A stretch of DNA of 64,000 nucleotides, taken from contig NC_070607.1 in the NCBI RefSeq assembly GCF_027172205.1, positions 2,738,001 to 2,802,000 on the forward strand, in the 5' to 3' direction. The DNA is from Podarcis raffonei (lineage: Eukaryota > Chordata > Lepidosauria > Squamata > Lacertidae). Within the stretch, counting starts at the first letter, position 1; every line of letters starts with the position of its first letter. A program made the translations under genes and the position numbers. The notes under the pieces were generated by a model that saw only the letters and a list, made by a program, of their open reading frames with translations, had not been told where the DNA came from and ran no database searches. Positions 12,930-24,840 of this stretch are shown here, piece by piece.

Positions 12930-13751
12930 CTGCAGAGGAAAGCAGGGAAGGAGAGAGCAAGAAGAAAAATTAACACCCTGAAGGCCAAGGGGACAGAAAG
13001 GAGGAGTCTGCCATGAAGGAGCTTTGAAACAAAGGCTTTCCTGATGATAACATTGTGTGTAGGAAACGAAGAGAACATTTAGGGGAGCAGCCCCCCTTAG
13101 CCCCACTCCAGCTATAGGCCTAGAGGGCTGGGGGAGGAGAGGAGAGAGAAGGGAAGAGAAGTTCTCGGAGCAGTCAAAAGTCCTTGTGGGTCACTGAAGT
13201 TATTCAAGGGGAGATTAAATTATGTCAGCTATTTACTGAACATTGCTTCTGATTTGTGAGGCACTGAATCAAACAAGTGGTGTCCTACCACTTTCCTTGG
13301 CCAGATTCATTTAAAGCAGTCTTTCTCCACTTTAAAGGGACTAGCAGTGGGTTCAAGCAACCAATTTATTACTTACTGCCAAGATAAGAAAAAGAAGAGG
13401 TGAAGCCTTGCTGCTTCCCAAAATGTGGAAGCTCAGAAAGGCCACTTGGTGTTGATGAAATTTTAATCTTGTGTCCAACATAGCATTAATTTTTTTGTTA
13501 GTGCATAAATCCTTGCGCTCATATAGTGAGGGCTGGATACCAGCCACGCTCCAAATGCACTCAGATGTACTTCATCCATCTCTCTCTCTCTCTCTCTCAT
13601 ATGTCTTTGTGCCCCCATGCATTTTTTTCTGCGATTAGTAAATCCCTTATTAGAGATTTCATTCATTTTTTACTTAAATAACAAAATCAGCATCGGTTGA
13701 AGTTCCAGTGGTTTCATTGTCATTTCAGTTATCCTCCCGACCCCGAATAAT

Positions 13752-13872
13752 AAAAAAATAGAAGTGTAGAGTTGGAAGGGATCACGAGGGTCATCTAGTC
13801 TAACCCCCTGCAATGCGGGCTCAAACCCACAACCCTGAAATTAAGAGTCTCACTGAGCTATCTGCTCTTCTG
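13752..13872 (-). mobile_element. tRNA-Lys-derived SINE with CR1-like tail
   Basis: Read on the minus strand, the head GATAGCTCAGT...GAGACTCTTAATTTCAGGG then GTGGGTTTGAGCCCGCATTG resembles the D-arm, anticodon arm and B box of tRNA-Lys (anticodon CTT). It is followed by a tail, GGTTAGACTAGATGACCCT...CCTTCCAACTCTA, which matches the 3' end of the CR1 copy at 54.3 kb. This is the structure of a SINE mobilised by a CR1 LINE. The D-loop region is shortened. It is not a tRNA gene. Confidence 0.7.
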
Positions 13873-14818
13873 GAAACTACCCCCAGAACCAAACCAAAAG
13901 GCTAGCTGGGCCTCTCTTTTCTTTCTGTAGTCATTGGCATGTCTCCTAATCTCAGGTATCCTTCTTCCAAGGAGACATAAGCTTTTTGGCCTGACCCCCC
14001 ACTACCTTGATGGAAACTGTTGCTCATGAGTAGCATAATTATTTTCCAGCTTGCTGACTGATATGTCCTGAAATGCTAATGATGCTCTACTTTTGCTCCG
14101 GAGGCATCCCACTCTAAAAATATTCCCTGACAGACACCAGATCCCAGCTTCTATATTCATTCCACCCCTACTCCCCTATTTCTGCCACCCTGTGATAGGG
14201 GCAACGGTGCAAAGGCCTGTAAAAAGCCCAGCCTTGTGCTAAGCAGGTCTGTGCTAAGCAAACCTGGAAAGAGGCCCATGAGAACCATTTAGCCTCATTC
14301 AGATACCTTCTTGAGGTCACCCATGGATTAGTCTACCACTGGGGGAACATGACTCAATGGGACAGGCCTTTCTGCAAACCACAGGGCATTTAGCAGCACC
14401 AACAGGGTGACACACTGCTGGCAGGTAGCCTTTAATGCCTGGGGCTGCTGCTATTCCATTCGTGAGATGGGAATGTTCATTGATGCTCCCTGGCATTTCG
14501 TCTGTTGAAAGAAGAGGAGACAAGTGGGAAGGGCATGGCTCTGTGCCAGGGACAGGCGAGAAGCACCTCGGCCCCATGATTTCTCATCTCTAAGTAACTC
14601 ACATTTTGTATAGATGTCTGTCATTGCATGTAAACATACTCCATCCAGGACTAGACCAGGAGGTCTGACTGCAGAGGCTCGGGAAGAGTTGAGAAACAGA
14701 TTGAACCCAAAACAACATGCCATAAAAACCTCAGATGAAATGCGATTGAGGCTAGGCAGTCCTGGTTACCTCCCCTCCCCTCCAGCTCACAAAATGGCAT
14801 CCCACTGCAGTTGGGAAA

Positions 14819-14905
14819 GGTCAATTAAAATTACGAAGGGTTTGAAACTTCCTTCCTATGAGGAAAGGCTAAAAGACATGCATTTTGATTTAGGAAAAAA
14901 GGGTG
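14819..14905 (+). mobile_element. CR1-type LINE fragment
   Basis: The short stretch translates to GLKLPSYEERLKDM, which resembles the conserved C-terminal region of CR1-group ORF2 (compare [21 protein letters not shown] in the copy at 54.0 kb). It lies 37 bp from the MYOC exon 1 donor. Old and short. Confidence 0.5.
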
Positions 14906-14941
14906 ACTGAGCGGGGGGGGCAGCTTTAATTTCTACAGTAC

Positions 14942-15503
14942 CTTGAAGGGAGTCCCTGCTGGGTGCCTCTCCAGCCTGGGGACAGTGGCTGGCTCTCAGC
15001 CGCTCCACCTCCTGCATGGTGTTCTCCAACCTCCTTCCCAGCTCAGTCCTCTCTTCCTCCAGCCACTTCTTATCTTCTTGCAAGTCAGACTTGTCTTGGA
15101 GCAGGTTGCTGATGGTGTATTCCAACCTGCTGACCTGTGTGTCCCTCTGGGCTTGTTCTCTCTTCAGACTCTCTACCTCTTTTTGAAGCAAACTCACCAC
15201 AGAGAAGGAGGAACTCCTTGCTGCTTGGTTTCCATGCAGCTGGCTGACCAGGGTCTCCAGGAGACTGAGCCTTGCTTTGGAGGACTCCAGTTCCAGGTGC
15301 TGGCTGTTGCTTTCCCTCTGGAGATCCCTGATAATGGCCATCACTTCCCCAGGGTCAGTGCAGCTGGCTTCATTTGCACTGGGGACTGTGAAGGAATAGA
15401 TGCATCTGCCATCCTGGTTGTTTGCTTTGTGGAGGCGTGCAGTGCTCCCGACCGCTTCCCATACCATCCAAGCTGAGAGCAACCAAGTCAACAGCTCCTT
15501 CAT
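14942..15503 (-). CDS. MYOC: Myocilin exon 1 (signal peptide and coiled coil)
   Basis: First coding exon; donor CTTCAAG|GTACTG at 14941. It gives a protein of about 491 residues with exons 2 and 3 (human 504). From the ATG at 15503, residues 1-20 form a signal peptide (MKELLTWLLSAWMVWEAVGS), followed by ARLHKANNQDGRCIYSF, matching human AQLRKANDQSGRCQYTF. Residues about 60-175 are a coiled coil with leucine-zipper spacing and many Glu/Arg/Lys pairs, which drives oligomerisation. An in-frame ATG at 15569 would add 22 residues. I prefer 15503 because it puts the signal peptide at the N-terminus, has a better context (GCC before ATG), and the upstream ATG is only about 20 nt from the expected cap site. 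Human MYOC also has two nearby starts. Confidence 0.93.
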
Positions 15504-15615
15504 GGCTTCACTGCTGCCTCTAAGCCCACACAGCCTTCCTGAGAAGCACAGTGTGCAAGTAGCATTCACCAGCTCTCACTCACTTGTTCTGAAACTGAGC
15601 TCCTAGTGACCTCAA

Positions 15616-15622
15616 TTTTATA
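15616..15622 (-). promoter_or_regulatory. MYOC: TATA box of MYOC
   Basis: TATAAAA on the minus strand, about 115 nt upstream of the preferred start codon and about 50 nt upstream of the 15569 ATG. It predicts a start of transcription near 15590. Human MYOC is also TATA-driven. Confidence 0.7.
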
Positions 15623-15624
15623 CA

Positions 15625-16829
15625 GCTGAGAACCAGGGAGGTGCAGGAGAGGGTCGCTTTGCCAGAAGCTACGGCGGCAGCAGCAGCACAGACTTAATGG
15701 GAATCAACTCTCTTAAAGGGATCGTGTTTCATTTACGATTCCATGGGAATATGAACCCAGTGCCCATTCTTGGGATCCTTATTCTCAACACATACAAAAT
15801 GCGTAGAGGCAGATCTGCCGCCCGTGTGTGTCTGCGGAGGGCATGGCTTTACGAGTCTGTGCATCCGGCAGTGGGGCAAGTTCAGGGTCAGGGAAGCAAT
15901 TGCTCTGGAGCAGTGAAGTTTTAAAAGATTGCCTGCCAAAGATAGTTGGGATTCTACACCATAAATATGTAACCATTAAACCATTTAGAAATGTGTTATT
16001 ATGGAAATAAGTACTACAAAATATTATGTTAAGGGTTATGCCCACTCATGATTTAGTCTGGAATGTGAGGCACGGATGTTTTGTTCACTCACTCCTTACA
16101 GAGCCTAAGGGTATACACACATTATTGCCTACTCCACATCCAGTGTGCTCCCTCTTCTAGTTTTTGAAGCTGCATACGTATGATGTTAGCCACAATACAT
16201 ATCCATCCTGTAGTTTCTTGAGGAAAATCTGCCTTTAGATGCATTTTTTCCTCAACCCAGCTACAATCCAACTAAAATTTTTTAGCTGCATTCACTTTGT
16301 ACCTGAACCAGGTTTGAGACAGTCAGAGCAGATGACCGCTTCCTGACTAGGGGTGGGTTGCAGGGGAAAGGAAACCCAAAAGGTCTTATGAAGAAGCCCT
16401 CACACCCCTCTCTGATGAGGACAGCACTGCAAAGTGCAGTGGGCAGGTTGGGGGGGGGGCAAAGGCTTTGCTGTATTTCAAGCTGCTGTTTGCATACCCT
16501 AAATTTCATTGTTTTCCAGGGTGCTTACACATCTTCCCATAAGTTAACTGTTCATCCCACATTTTTCAATGTACTTCCCTGCCACTTTGCAAACTGCAAA
16601 AAATTGTGGCTCCCCATCCCTGGTCATCGCATGGATTTATTGCACTAGGGTGACAGGCACTTAACTTACTTTAAATGTTCAAGTCTAAAGTTCCAACACG
16701 CACTTGAATCCCTCCTGCAAAATAGTGACAGCCTGAAGGCACTCTAAATATTCTATTCAGTGAAAGGAAGAATGTTCCTAAATTCTGTTCCTAAAGCCCA
16801 TTGAGACTTAGGCTGTTGGCACCTTTTCC
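15625..16829. other. Intergenic, upstream of MYOC
   Basis: No coding exon or named repeat recognised. There is a short poly-G run near 16450. Proximal MYOC regulatory sequence would be expected here but nothing specific is visible. Confidence 0.5.
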
Positions 16830-19060
16830 CCTCCGCAGAGACGGGGGACCTATTAGGAAGGTCCTCCCTTGGAGGCTGGTGGATCCAGTGGGATTACAAA
16901 TGGCTCTAGGACCTCTGGAACATCTGAATATTTGCCCCTGAGCACTCTCACCAACTTTGTGGAGCCCGACTGGCCCCCTGGTATCCTCCAGTGCTTAGGG
17001 CGAGGAAACAAGCTGGGAGACAACTTGAATGCAAGTGGAGGAAAGATCCAAATGAATGCAACCAAACACTGGTAAGAGCTCATTATGGAGCCTCCCTAGT
17101 GGCAGTGAAGACAGCAAAATAGCCTCCATTGCATCCTCATCATGTCGTCCGGCAGAACTTTTTCAGACTGGACGGGACCTTTTACAGGCTGGCCCAGAGG
17201 AGGTGGCGGGACCAACAGTAGCTGATGTGAATTGTTTGCAAAACATTTTGAGGATAAAATTGCTTGCATCCACCGAGACCTTGACTCTGCTGTTATAGGA
17301 GATGAATCCCATGGGGTGTCCAGAACAGTCTAGTCCTGTTGTGGTGGATGAATTTCAGTTGGTAAGGCTCGAGAATGTGGACAAGGTGCTGGGATCAGTC
17401 AGAGCGACCACTTGCGCTCTGGAGCCTTGCCTCTCTTGGCTGAGAAAAGCCAGCAGGGAAGGAACAGCTGGCTGGGCCAGGGAGGTGATCAATGCCTCTT
17501 TACGAGAGGGGTGGTCCCTGCCTGTTTGAAGGAGGCAGTGGTAAAACCACTCCTTAAGAACCCTTCCCTGGACTCAGAAAATCCAACTAACTACTGGCCA
17601 GTTGCTAATCTCCTTTTCCTGGGCAAGGTTCTGGAGTGAGTAGTCGCAGACCAGATCCAGGTGCTTTTGGAAGAAACTGATTTTCTGGATCTATTTCAGT
17701 TGGGGTTTAGGCCTGGTTCGGGCACAGAAACTGCTTTGGTCACCCTGTATGATGACCTCTGTCGAGACAGAGACAGGGGAAATGTGTCCCTGTTAATTCT
17801 CTTCAACCTCTCAGCGGCTTTTGATATCACCGACCATGGTATCCTTCTGGAACAGCTGTCTGAGTTAGAGATGGGTGGGACCGCTTTGCAGTGGTTCTGG
17901 GCCTACTTGAGTGGTCGTTCCCTGAGGGTCAGTCCTGTGGAATCTTCAATGTGGAGTTCCTCAGGGCTCAATCCTATCCCCTATACTGTTCAACATCTAC
18001 AGGAAACCACTGGGTGGGGTTATCCAGAGATTTGGAGTACGTTGTCAGCGGTATGCTGATGACACTCAGCTCTACTTCTCCTTTACATCTGCAGGTGAGG
18101 TAGTGGAAATGCTGGACTTGATAATGGACAGGATGAGAGCCAACAAACTTAAACTCAATCCAGATCAGACTGAGGCACGGTTAGTGGGTGGTTCCCTAGA
18201 CCGGATGGGCTGGAAGGCTGCCTGCTCTTGATGGGGTTACACTTCCGCTGAAGGGGCAGGTTCGTAGCTTGGGGGTACACCTGGATCCTTTGCTGTCGCT
18301 CAAGGCTCAGGTGGCCTCAGTGGCCCGGAGTGCCTTCCATCAGCTTTGGCTGGTGGCCCAGCTATGCCCCTATCTGGACAGGGATAGCATAACTACTGTT
18401 CTCTATGCTCTGGTAACCTCAGGGTTAGACTAATGCAATGTGTTATACGTAGGGCTGCCTCTGAATATTGTTCAAAAACTTCTGCTAGCGCAGAATTCAG
18501 CGGCCAGGTTGCTCATCGGAGCAAGATGGTTTGAGCATATTTCACTGTTCCTGGTCAGACTGCACTGATTACCAATTAGTTTCCAGGCCCAATTCAAAGT
18601 GCTGGCTATAAAGCCTTAAACAGCTCAGGACCGCAATACCTCAAGGACTACTTCTTTCCATATGAACCTACCCGGACCCTGAGATCATCTTCTGAGGCCC
18701 TTCTTTGTGTGCCTCCTCCTTGAGAGGTCCGGAGGGTGGCAACACAAGAACAGGCCTTCTCTGTAGTGGCTCCCCGTCTGTGGAATGCTCTCCCCAGGGA
18801 GCTTTGCCTGGCAGCTTCATTATATACCTTTAGGCACCAGACAAAAACGTTCCTTTTTAACCTGGCCTTTGGTTGATTTGATTGACATCCTATGCCCTTT
18901 TAAAGTATCTCCCGGGGGTGTGTGTGTTATTGGGTTGTTTTTATTTTTATTATATCTTTTGTGGTTTTATATTTTGATTTTGTTCTGTGAACTGCCCTGA
19001 GACCTCCAGGTACAGGGCAATATATAAATTCAACTATTATTATTATTATTAGTTCCCAAT
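16830..19060 (+). mobile_element. L2 LINE copy 1
   Basis: CR1-group L2 element, plus strand. The frame 17661-18059 encodes reverse transcriptase start motifs FQLGFRPGSGTETALVTLYDD and LFNLSAAFDITDHGILLEQL. Further on, in another frame, GVPQGSILSPILFNIY (about 17955-18000) and RYADDTQLYFSF (about 18050-18085) are readable, so a frameshift lies between about 17930 and 17955. The 3' part shows the decayed C-terminal region. The end is GAACTGCCCTGAGACCTCC then GGGCAATATATAAATT with ATT repeats, the standard L2 tail. Inactive. Confidence 0.88.
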
Positions 19061-19619
19061 TCAAAATCTAGTTCCTGCTAACATAAGGGCCCTGGACCCT
19101 GCGGGCCATGCAGTCGGGGGCCCAGTGTAACTACTGTACCTGCCAAGCCTCAAAGCTCTGGGGCCTGAGCTGCATCCTCAACTGAATGGAAGCTAGTCAG
19201 GGATGTTGAATGCAAGGCCTGACATGCTTTATTTTGAGCCACTTGGAATTCCAGATATTTCCCTAGAAATCCCATCCATCCCAAAGGCTGCAGCCTGCTA
19301 GTCTACCACACTGACCTAAAATGCTGCTTTTGCCTTCTCCTATAACCTCCACACAGCTCCCTAACCAGACACTGCTTGCTACACACCATGTAAATAATCA
19401 CCTACACAACACACTCTATACGTGATGCACCAATGTTTTCAAGATTATCCACAAAAAATGAAAGTTCTTGCCACACTCATGTCACATCAGTAAATGGTAT
19501 CACAGAAAGTTTATTGTTAATTTATAGCCAAACCTGCAAGTCCCCATTTGCTGAAATCAGTAGCAGAAATCAGACACTTCCAGGAATGACATCTAATAAA
19601 TGAAAAGCTTCTCATTCTC

Positions 19620-19655
19620 TTTCACTCACTCACTCACTCACTCACTCACTCACTC
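19620..19655. repeat. (CACT)n microsatellite
   Basis: About nine tandem copies of a CACT/TCAC tetranucleotide. Confidence 0.95.
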
Positions 19656-19892
19656 TCACAAACATAATCTGCCATATATATATGATTGTATCTTTAGCAG
19701 CGTTTCACTGTTATCTTTTTGCTACTCAGTATTCTGATCACAAGAATACCAAATTATACACATTACAGCAGGGCACAGAATAATCGTTTATTATTTCTCT
19801 CTTTCCCTTTCAGAAATGGACAGGACTTGGCTGTTTTCACACCAGTCTTTTACTGGGGATATAATCTGCCACACAGCACTTGTCCAAGGCAA

Positions 19893-20070
19893 GACAGTGG
19901 CCGTGGCTCAGTGGCCAAGTTCATGCCTGGAGCAGGGAGGAAGATCCGGGCTCAATCCCTGGTGGCCCAGGTAGGAAAGACCCCTGCCTGGAGACCTTGG
20001 AGAGCTTCTGCCAGCCAGAGTGAACAATACTGGACACTATTCAGACTGATATGCTCCCATGGAGGGAGCG
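19893..20070 (+). mobile_element. tRNA-derived SINE
   Basis: The start GCCGTGGCTCAGTGGCCAAG resembles an A box and GATCCGGGCTCAATCCC a B box, spaced as in a tRNA-like head. The body, GGAAAGACCCCTGCCTGGAGACC...CAGCCAGAGTGAACAATACTGGAC, is a familiar squamate SINE body. The 3' end has decayed. Confidence 0.7.
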
Positions 20071-21339
20071 TCAACAGGCCACGGATTGGATTGCAATACT
20101 ATTATGCCACTCTTTCCCAAAGAGGAAAAAGTAAAGAACCAAGGGCTTTTACATTTAGAGGGAACAAACTATGAGGGGTTTAGAGAAGCAGTGGGGAACT
20201 TTCAGTCCTGGGCCACATTTAGCCAGGCCCACAAGGCTGTTTCCCCCAAACTACACCCACCTGCCCTACACCTGCCCTAACAGGTGGCATCAAGTGTGGG
20301 GACAGTGGAGAAGCGGCTGATTGGGCCGTGCAACCAACTTCCCCATGGAGAACTTGACCACACAGCCAATCCCTGCAGAAAGCAGGGCTGAAGTCACCCC
20401 ACACCAGCTGATAAAATTATATTATCATGCGGTGTGGAGAGTGTGAACAGCTTCACATTTTTAAAGCAACTTTGTTACATCAGTTCTTAGTATAACTGAA
20501 AGTACAGCTCATTGACAGAAGACAAATTCAGAATGTAAAACCAGCTCCAAAAATAAATAATTACATAAACAATGTTTTGCATTATTATTATTCGCAGGCG
20601 TGTTAATCTCTCTATGCTTATTGCCTGCAAAATACAGGGGCAATATTTCTTTTCTAGGATTTAGTACAGAGAACAAATTTCAGCTATAGAAACCCACAAA
20701 GAGGATCGATGTGACGTCTCTTCTTTTTCTAACTTCTGTTCATCTGTACTGTACTTGGGAAAACAGACTGTTGCCTGATTCCCTAGGCAGAATATGCACA
20801 ATAATATACACAATATTCATATGCACAATAGGAAGGATTTGAAACACTCCACTACTAATCACTGCTTCCTCTTCATAGTAAAATTATTTGCACATTTGGC
20901 TTCAGAATTTCAATTTTAAAAAGCAGAAAGGTGACAAAGTCTCAAGTTACAGTTGTGCTTGGAAGTTAATTCCACTTAAACCAGATTTTTTTTCTCAGTA
21001 GAAAGCCAGAATTGGGTCATGCTGTGCTACCTGGAGACTGTACTACTCACGCCAAAATGGGTGGCTTTATTTCTTCTTCTTTTAAGACTGCAAGTACAAA
21101 TTACCACTCAACAACAAGTGCTTCAAAGGCCAGTGGAAACAATGCCCCACCTTTTGTACAACTGTCCCAGCTTGAGTTGGCAGCTTTCCTGAAGCTCAGC
21201 CCCACGTGCAGGTGCCTTGGTGTGGGGCCTGGTGAATGGCATCAGAGGGCGGACCAAACGGCTAATGCTCTTAAGTCAAGCAGAAAATAGGCTGCCACCC
21301 AGGTCCTGAGATTTGTACTCCTTCCCCTTAAACAGTTTG

Positions 21340-21655
21340 CAATACTAACCTCTCTGCCAGGAAAGGCAAGAAGGTGGTCACATGGGAACAGGTCTTTTCA
21401 GTGGTGACTCCCCATTTCGAGAATGCTCTCTCCAGGGAAACATGCCTGGGAACATCGCTGTTTTTAATGTCAGGCAAAAACCAGGCTTTGGGGCTTTATT
21501 TTTCTGCTAATTTTTTGTGGAGTGGGCTGAGCTGGATCTGCTCTTTTGTACATATTATCATTGCTTTCACTCTTGTTTCTACACTTCTTCCTAATGCTTG
21601 TTTCTAAAGTTGCTTGAAGTTCATCTTTGTGGAAAAGCAACTAATAAATATAACA
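21340..21655 (+). mobile_element. L2 LINE 3' fragment
   Basis: GGTCACATGGGAACAGGTCTTTTCAGTGGTGACTCCCC and GAATGCTCTCTCCAGGGA parallel the 3' ends of L2 copies 1 and 3 (compare 18745-18805 and 43705-43770). The tail ends near AATAAATATAACAATA. Confidence 0.6.
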
Positions 21656-24034
21656 ATAGCTCTCCCAGAGAATTCTCACAAAACTGCAAATCTCTAGGTA
21701 GTGTAGAAGCCCCTGTGACAGCTCATTTTTGCAGAGCAGCCCGCAAGATACAAAAATCAAAAGGTAAAACGATTCATTATCCTAATTTCTTTTGGCGAAA
21801 AACTGTAAAAAATATAAAAATATTTTAACACCAATTGTTTTTAAAACTGAAGTTCCATGCACGCTTACTTGGAAAAAGGCGTTACCGAACTTAGTTGTGC
21901 TTAGTTCTGTGCTTAGGCTGCATAGGCACGCACAGACTCAACTTGTAGCAAACATTTGTTTAACAAAGGCTCTTCTTCAGCCAGCTAAAATGCAATCTGT
22001 AGCTTTTGCCTAGAAATGCAAATAATATTGAAAAGAAGTGTCACCACATAAAGAACCAGTCTCAAGTAGTTCCTCAAAGAGAAGGCATGGTTCTTTTCTT
22101 CACCCTGCTTTATTTCACGGGTATTCAGTCCCCTGGAATTCAAGCTAGTAATTTAAAATGTTGTAAGTGCATTGTTGCAAAAAGGCTGCAGGCTGAACAA
22201 AACGCTCAATCTCCATACCTCACCTGTCTTAAAGCCAGAAGCCCTGCTTAGTCTGACCTTAGTTAAACCTAAGCTGCACTGTCCTAGGCAATGGTATCCC
22301 TCCCTTTTTGCTCCTGCACGAACTGATGACTCTGACTAACACTGGCAATGTATCATCACCTGCTGCCCTGATCTTGCATCTGGTGGGCTGAAGCCTGACC
22401 CAAGGGGGGCCACAACAGGAGCCCCCCCCATGCAAATACATGGCAAGAAGAAATTAAGAAATGGGTCCTCAAATGCATGTTCGGGTTAAAAGTGGATTCT
22501 GGGTCTGGAAACATTGAACATACCAGGGCACCTGAGGGCAGCAGGCTAGTCTGTGGTGTGACACACGCAGCGCCATCGCCACACCTTGCTGCTGCTCCCT
22601 ACTGCCTTCCACCTGCATCATTGGCAGGGAGGTCCGAATACTACCAGGTAGGATGGGTGTGGGAGCATTCTATAATTACGTAGTGTGCGCGTGTATGTGC
22701 ATCTATATTATCTATATCTGTATCTGTATCTATTCAAATAAATAAATACCCAGAGGAGTAGATGTGAACAGACACTTTTTATGTTATAGTAACATAATTT
22801 ATAACCTGTCTTTATGTAGTCATTTTGGTGCAGTTGTCCTGTGCCTAAAACGAAAAGAAAAACCTGAAGTCCCTGGAAGTCTCAAAGCTGCTCCTCACGT
22901 TTTGGTAAAAAGTCAGACCAGATGTCGGGTGAATGAAGTTTAAATGTGAACCTACTCACATATTCTTAACCTGAACTTACTTGCATCTGACTAGCCAAGT
23001 ATACTAAGGTATAGGTAGGAGACTATTTTTTTTTCTAAAAATGGTTGAAACGTAAACAGTCTGACCCCTTTTTTTAAAAGGAGGCATGTAAACTTGCTTA
23101 CTCTTAATTATTTGGCAGCAAAACACATGCATGGTTTGGGTTGCACTTGCACAGACCAAAAGGTGTCTCCTTTTCTTCTGTGTGTCTTCATTCAAGTAAA
23201 CAGTGTTTCCTTTTCTTCAATAATTTACTAGGAGCTACATAGTTACAGTTAAAAATAGTTTTTTTACTGGAATGCTTTTATGTCACATCCATAAGCAACA
23301 GCGAGAACATGGAGCTTCTGGGTCCCTTAACAAGTACAGAAAGTCTCCTTGCAAAATCGTGGTTTTTTTAAATATGAGAAAGTGGCATCTTCACAGTTAT
23401 TCATCTAAGTATGTCTCTAAACAATGATATAGAGTTTATACACTGCATCCCTCCCTTATTCTTCCTCCATTGTCCTCTGTCAGAAGTAATAAGAAATTCT
23501 GTAAATTATAAATAACATCATTACCAGTTAGCAATAAGTATCTGGCTCCAAACTGAGCTTCCTTCCAGGGAGAACAATGGGGGGTTTGGATTAGATATTG
23601 ACACTAGAATGAGTTCTTGGCTGAACAGGATGATTTGCTGGATCCTCTGAATGCTCTTTCTGGAGCTAGTCTGGTGCCTCCAAGGGAGAAGGGGGGACAC
23701 ACTTCAAAGCTATATACATATTATGTTCCACAGAAGTCACACAGCTGCCTCCTATGCTGTCATCCTGAAGCCACCACAATATCCACCAGCAAGTCAAGTG
23801 TGGTATTTGAGGATGAGGGGAACTGTAAAAGACAGAAAAGAGGCGTCTTTAAAAACACACACAAAATGAATTGTCAACCAACCAGCTTGGGCTCTACATA
23901 TTTAAGACTCTTGTCTCAGCAGTGACCCAGCACTAATCTCAATCCACAACACCCTTCTAAGAATGCCATTTGTGCAAGAAATGTATCACTGACGCCTGGG
24001 TGGGTGAGAAAGGGGCTTTGGTCTCACCCAGCAG

Positions 24035-24840
24035 GGGGTACTCAGTACAGCATCAGGGTGGGGATGGGGAGTTGTGTCCTTGCTAATTCTCCCTGACCTC
24101 TCAGTGACCTTGGAGCGGAGGTCCAAGTTATGGGTGGGTGGCACCACTTTACGGTGTTTCCGGTCCTACTTGTAGGGACATGTCCAGAGGGTGATGTTTG
24201 GGCCCTGTGGGGCCTTCAGTGTGGGGTTCCTCAGGGCTTGGTTTTATCCCCCATGCTGTCTAACATCTACATGAAACCGCTGAGTGGGGTCATCCAGAGT
24301 TTTGGAGTACATTGCCAACAATATGTTGATGACACTCAGCTCTACTCCTTTACACCTGCAGATGTAGCAGTGGATGTGCTAGACTGTGGTCTTACCTCAG
24401 TAATGGACTGGATGAGGGCCAATGAACTGAAGCTCAGAGTGCCTTGCGTCAGCTTCAGCTGGTGGTCCAGCTGCACCCCTATCTGGACAGGAATAGCCTA
24501 ACTTCTGTTGTCCATGCTCTGGTAACCTCTAGGCTGGATTACTGCAATGCTTTGTACATATGGCTGATTCTGCCCTAGACCCAGCCCTTCTTCAGGAGCC
24601 TCCATGGGAGAGCCTTTTCTGCAGTGGCTCCCCATTTGTGAAATGCTCTCCCCAAGGCTGCTTATGTGGTGCCTTTGTTACATATCTCTAGGCACCAGGA
24701 AAAAACATTCCTCTTATCCCAGCCTTTGATTTTTTAATTGTTTCTTGTTTCTTAATATGTTTTGTATTTTTATGTTTTTTATATTGTAAATCCCCCTGTG
24801 ATCCTCAGCTGAAGGGTAGTACAGACATGTAATAAATAAA
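24035..24840 (+). mobile_element. L2 LINE copy 2 (fragment)
   Basis: The frame 24130-24501 contains GVPQGLVLSPMLSNIY and the active-site motif QYVDDTQLYSF, with the downstream DWMRANELKL block of L2. The 3' part (GGAGAGCCTTTTCTGCAGTG to CCTGTGATCCTCAGC near 24800) is the L2 end. It is more diverged than copies 1 and 3 and internally deleted. Confidence 0.82.

Larger units (their letters stand above)
12930..14941 (-). other. MYOC intron 1
   Basis: Intron of about 2.0 kb. It contains a (TC)n tract at about 13577-13600, the tRNA-Lys/CR1 SINE at 13752-13872, and a CR1 fragment at 14819-14905 listed separately. The remainder looks unique. Confidence 0.7.

Noticed and set aside
14943-15476. 177-codon plus-strand frame opposite MYOC exon 1
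   Set aside because: It mirrors the Leu/Glu-rich coiled-coil exon on the other strand; no homology and no splice context.
20840-20935. Possible last VAMP4 exon reading NNFTMKRKQ-stop on the minus strand
   Set aside because: It only superficially resembles LIVMKYRT and lacks a convincing acceptor.
22441-23600. Possible hidden exon cluster between L2 fragments
   Set aside because: No open frame with paired splice sites or recognisable protein on either strand.
23617-23925. 102-codon plus-strand frame
   Set aside because: No homology, no splice signals, ordinary composition; expected by chance.
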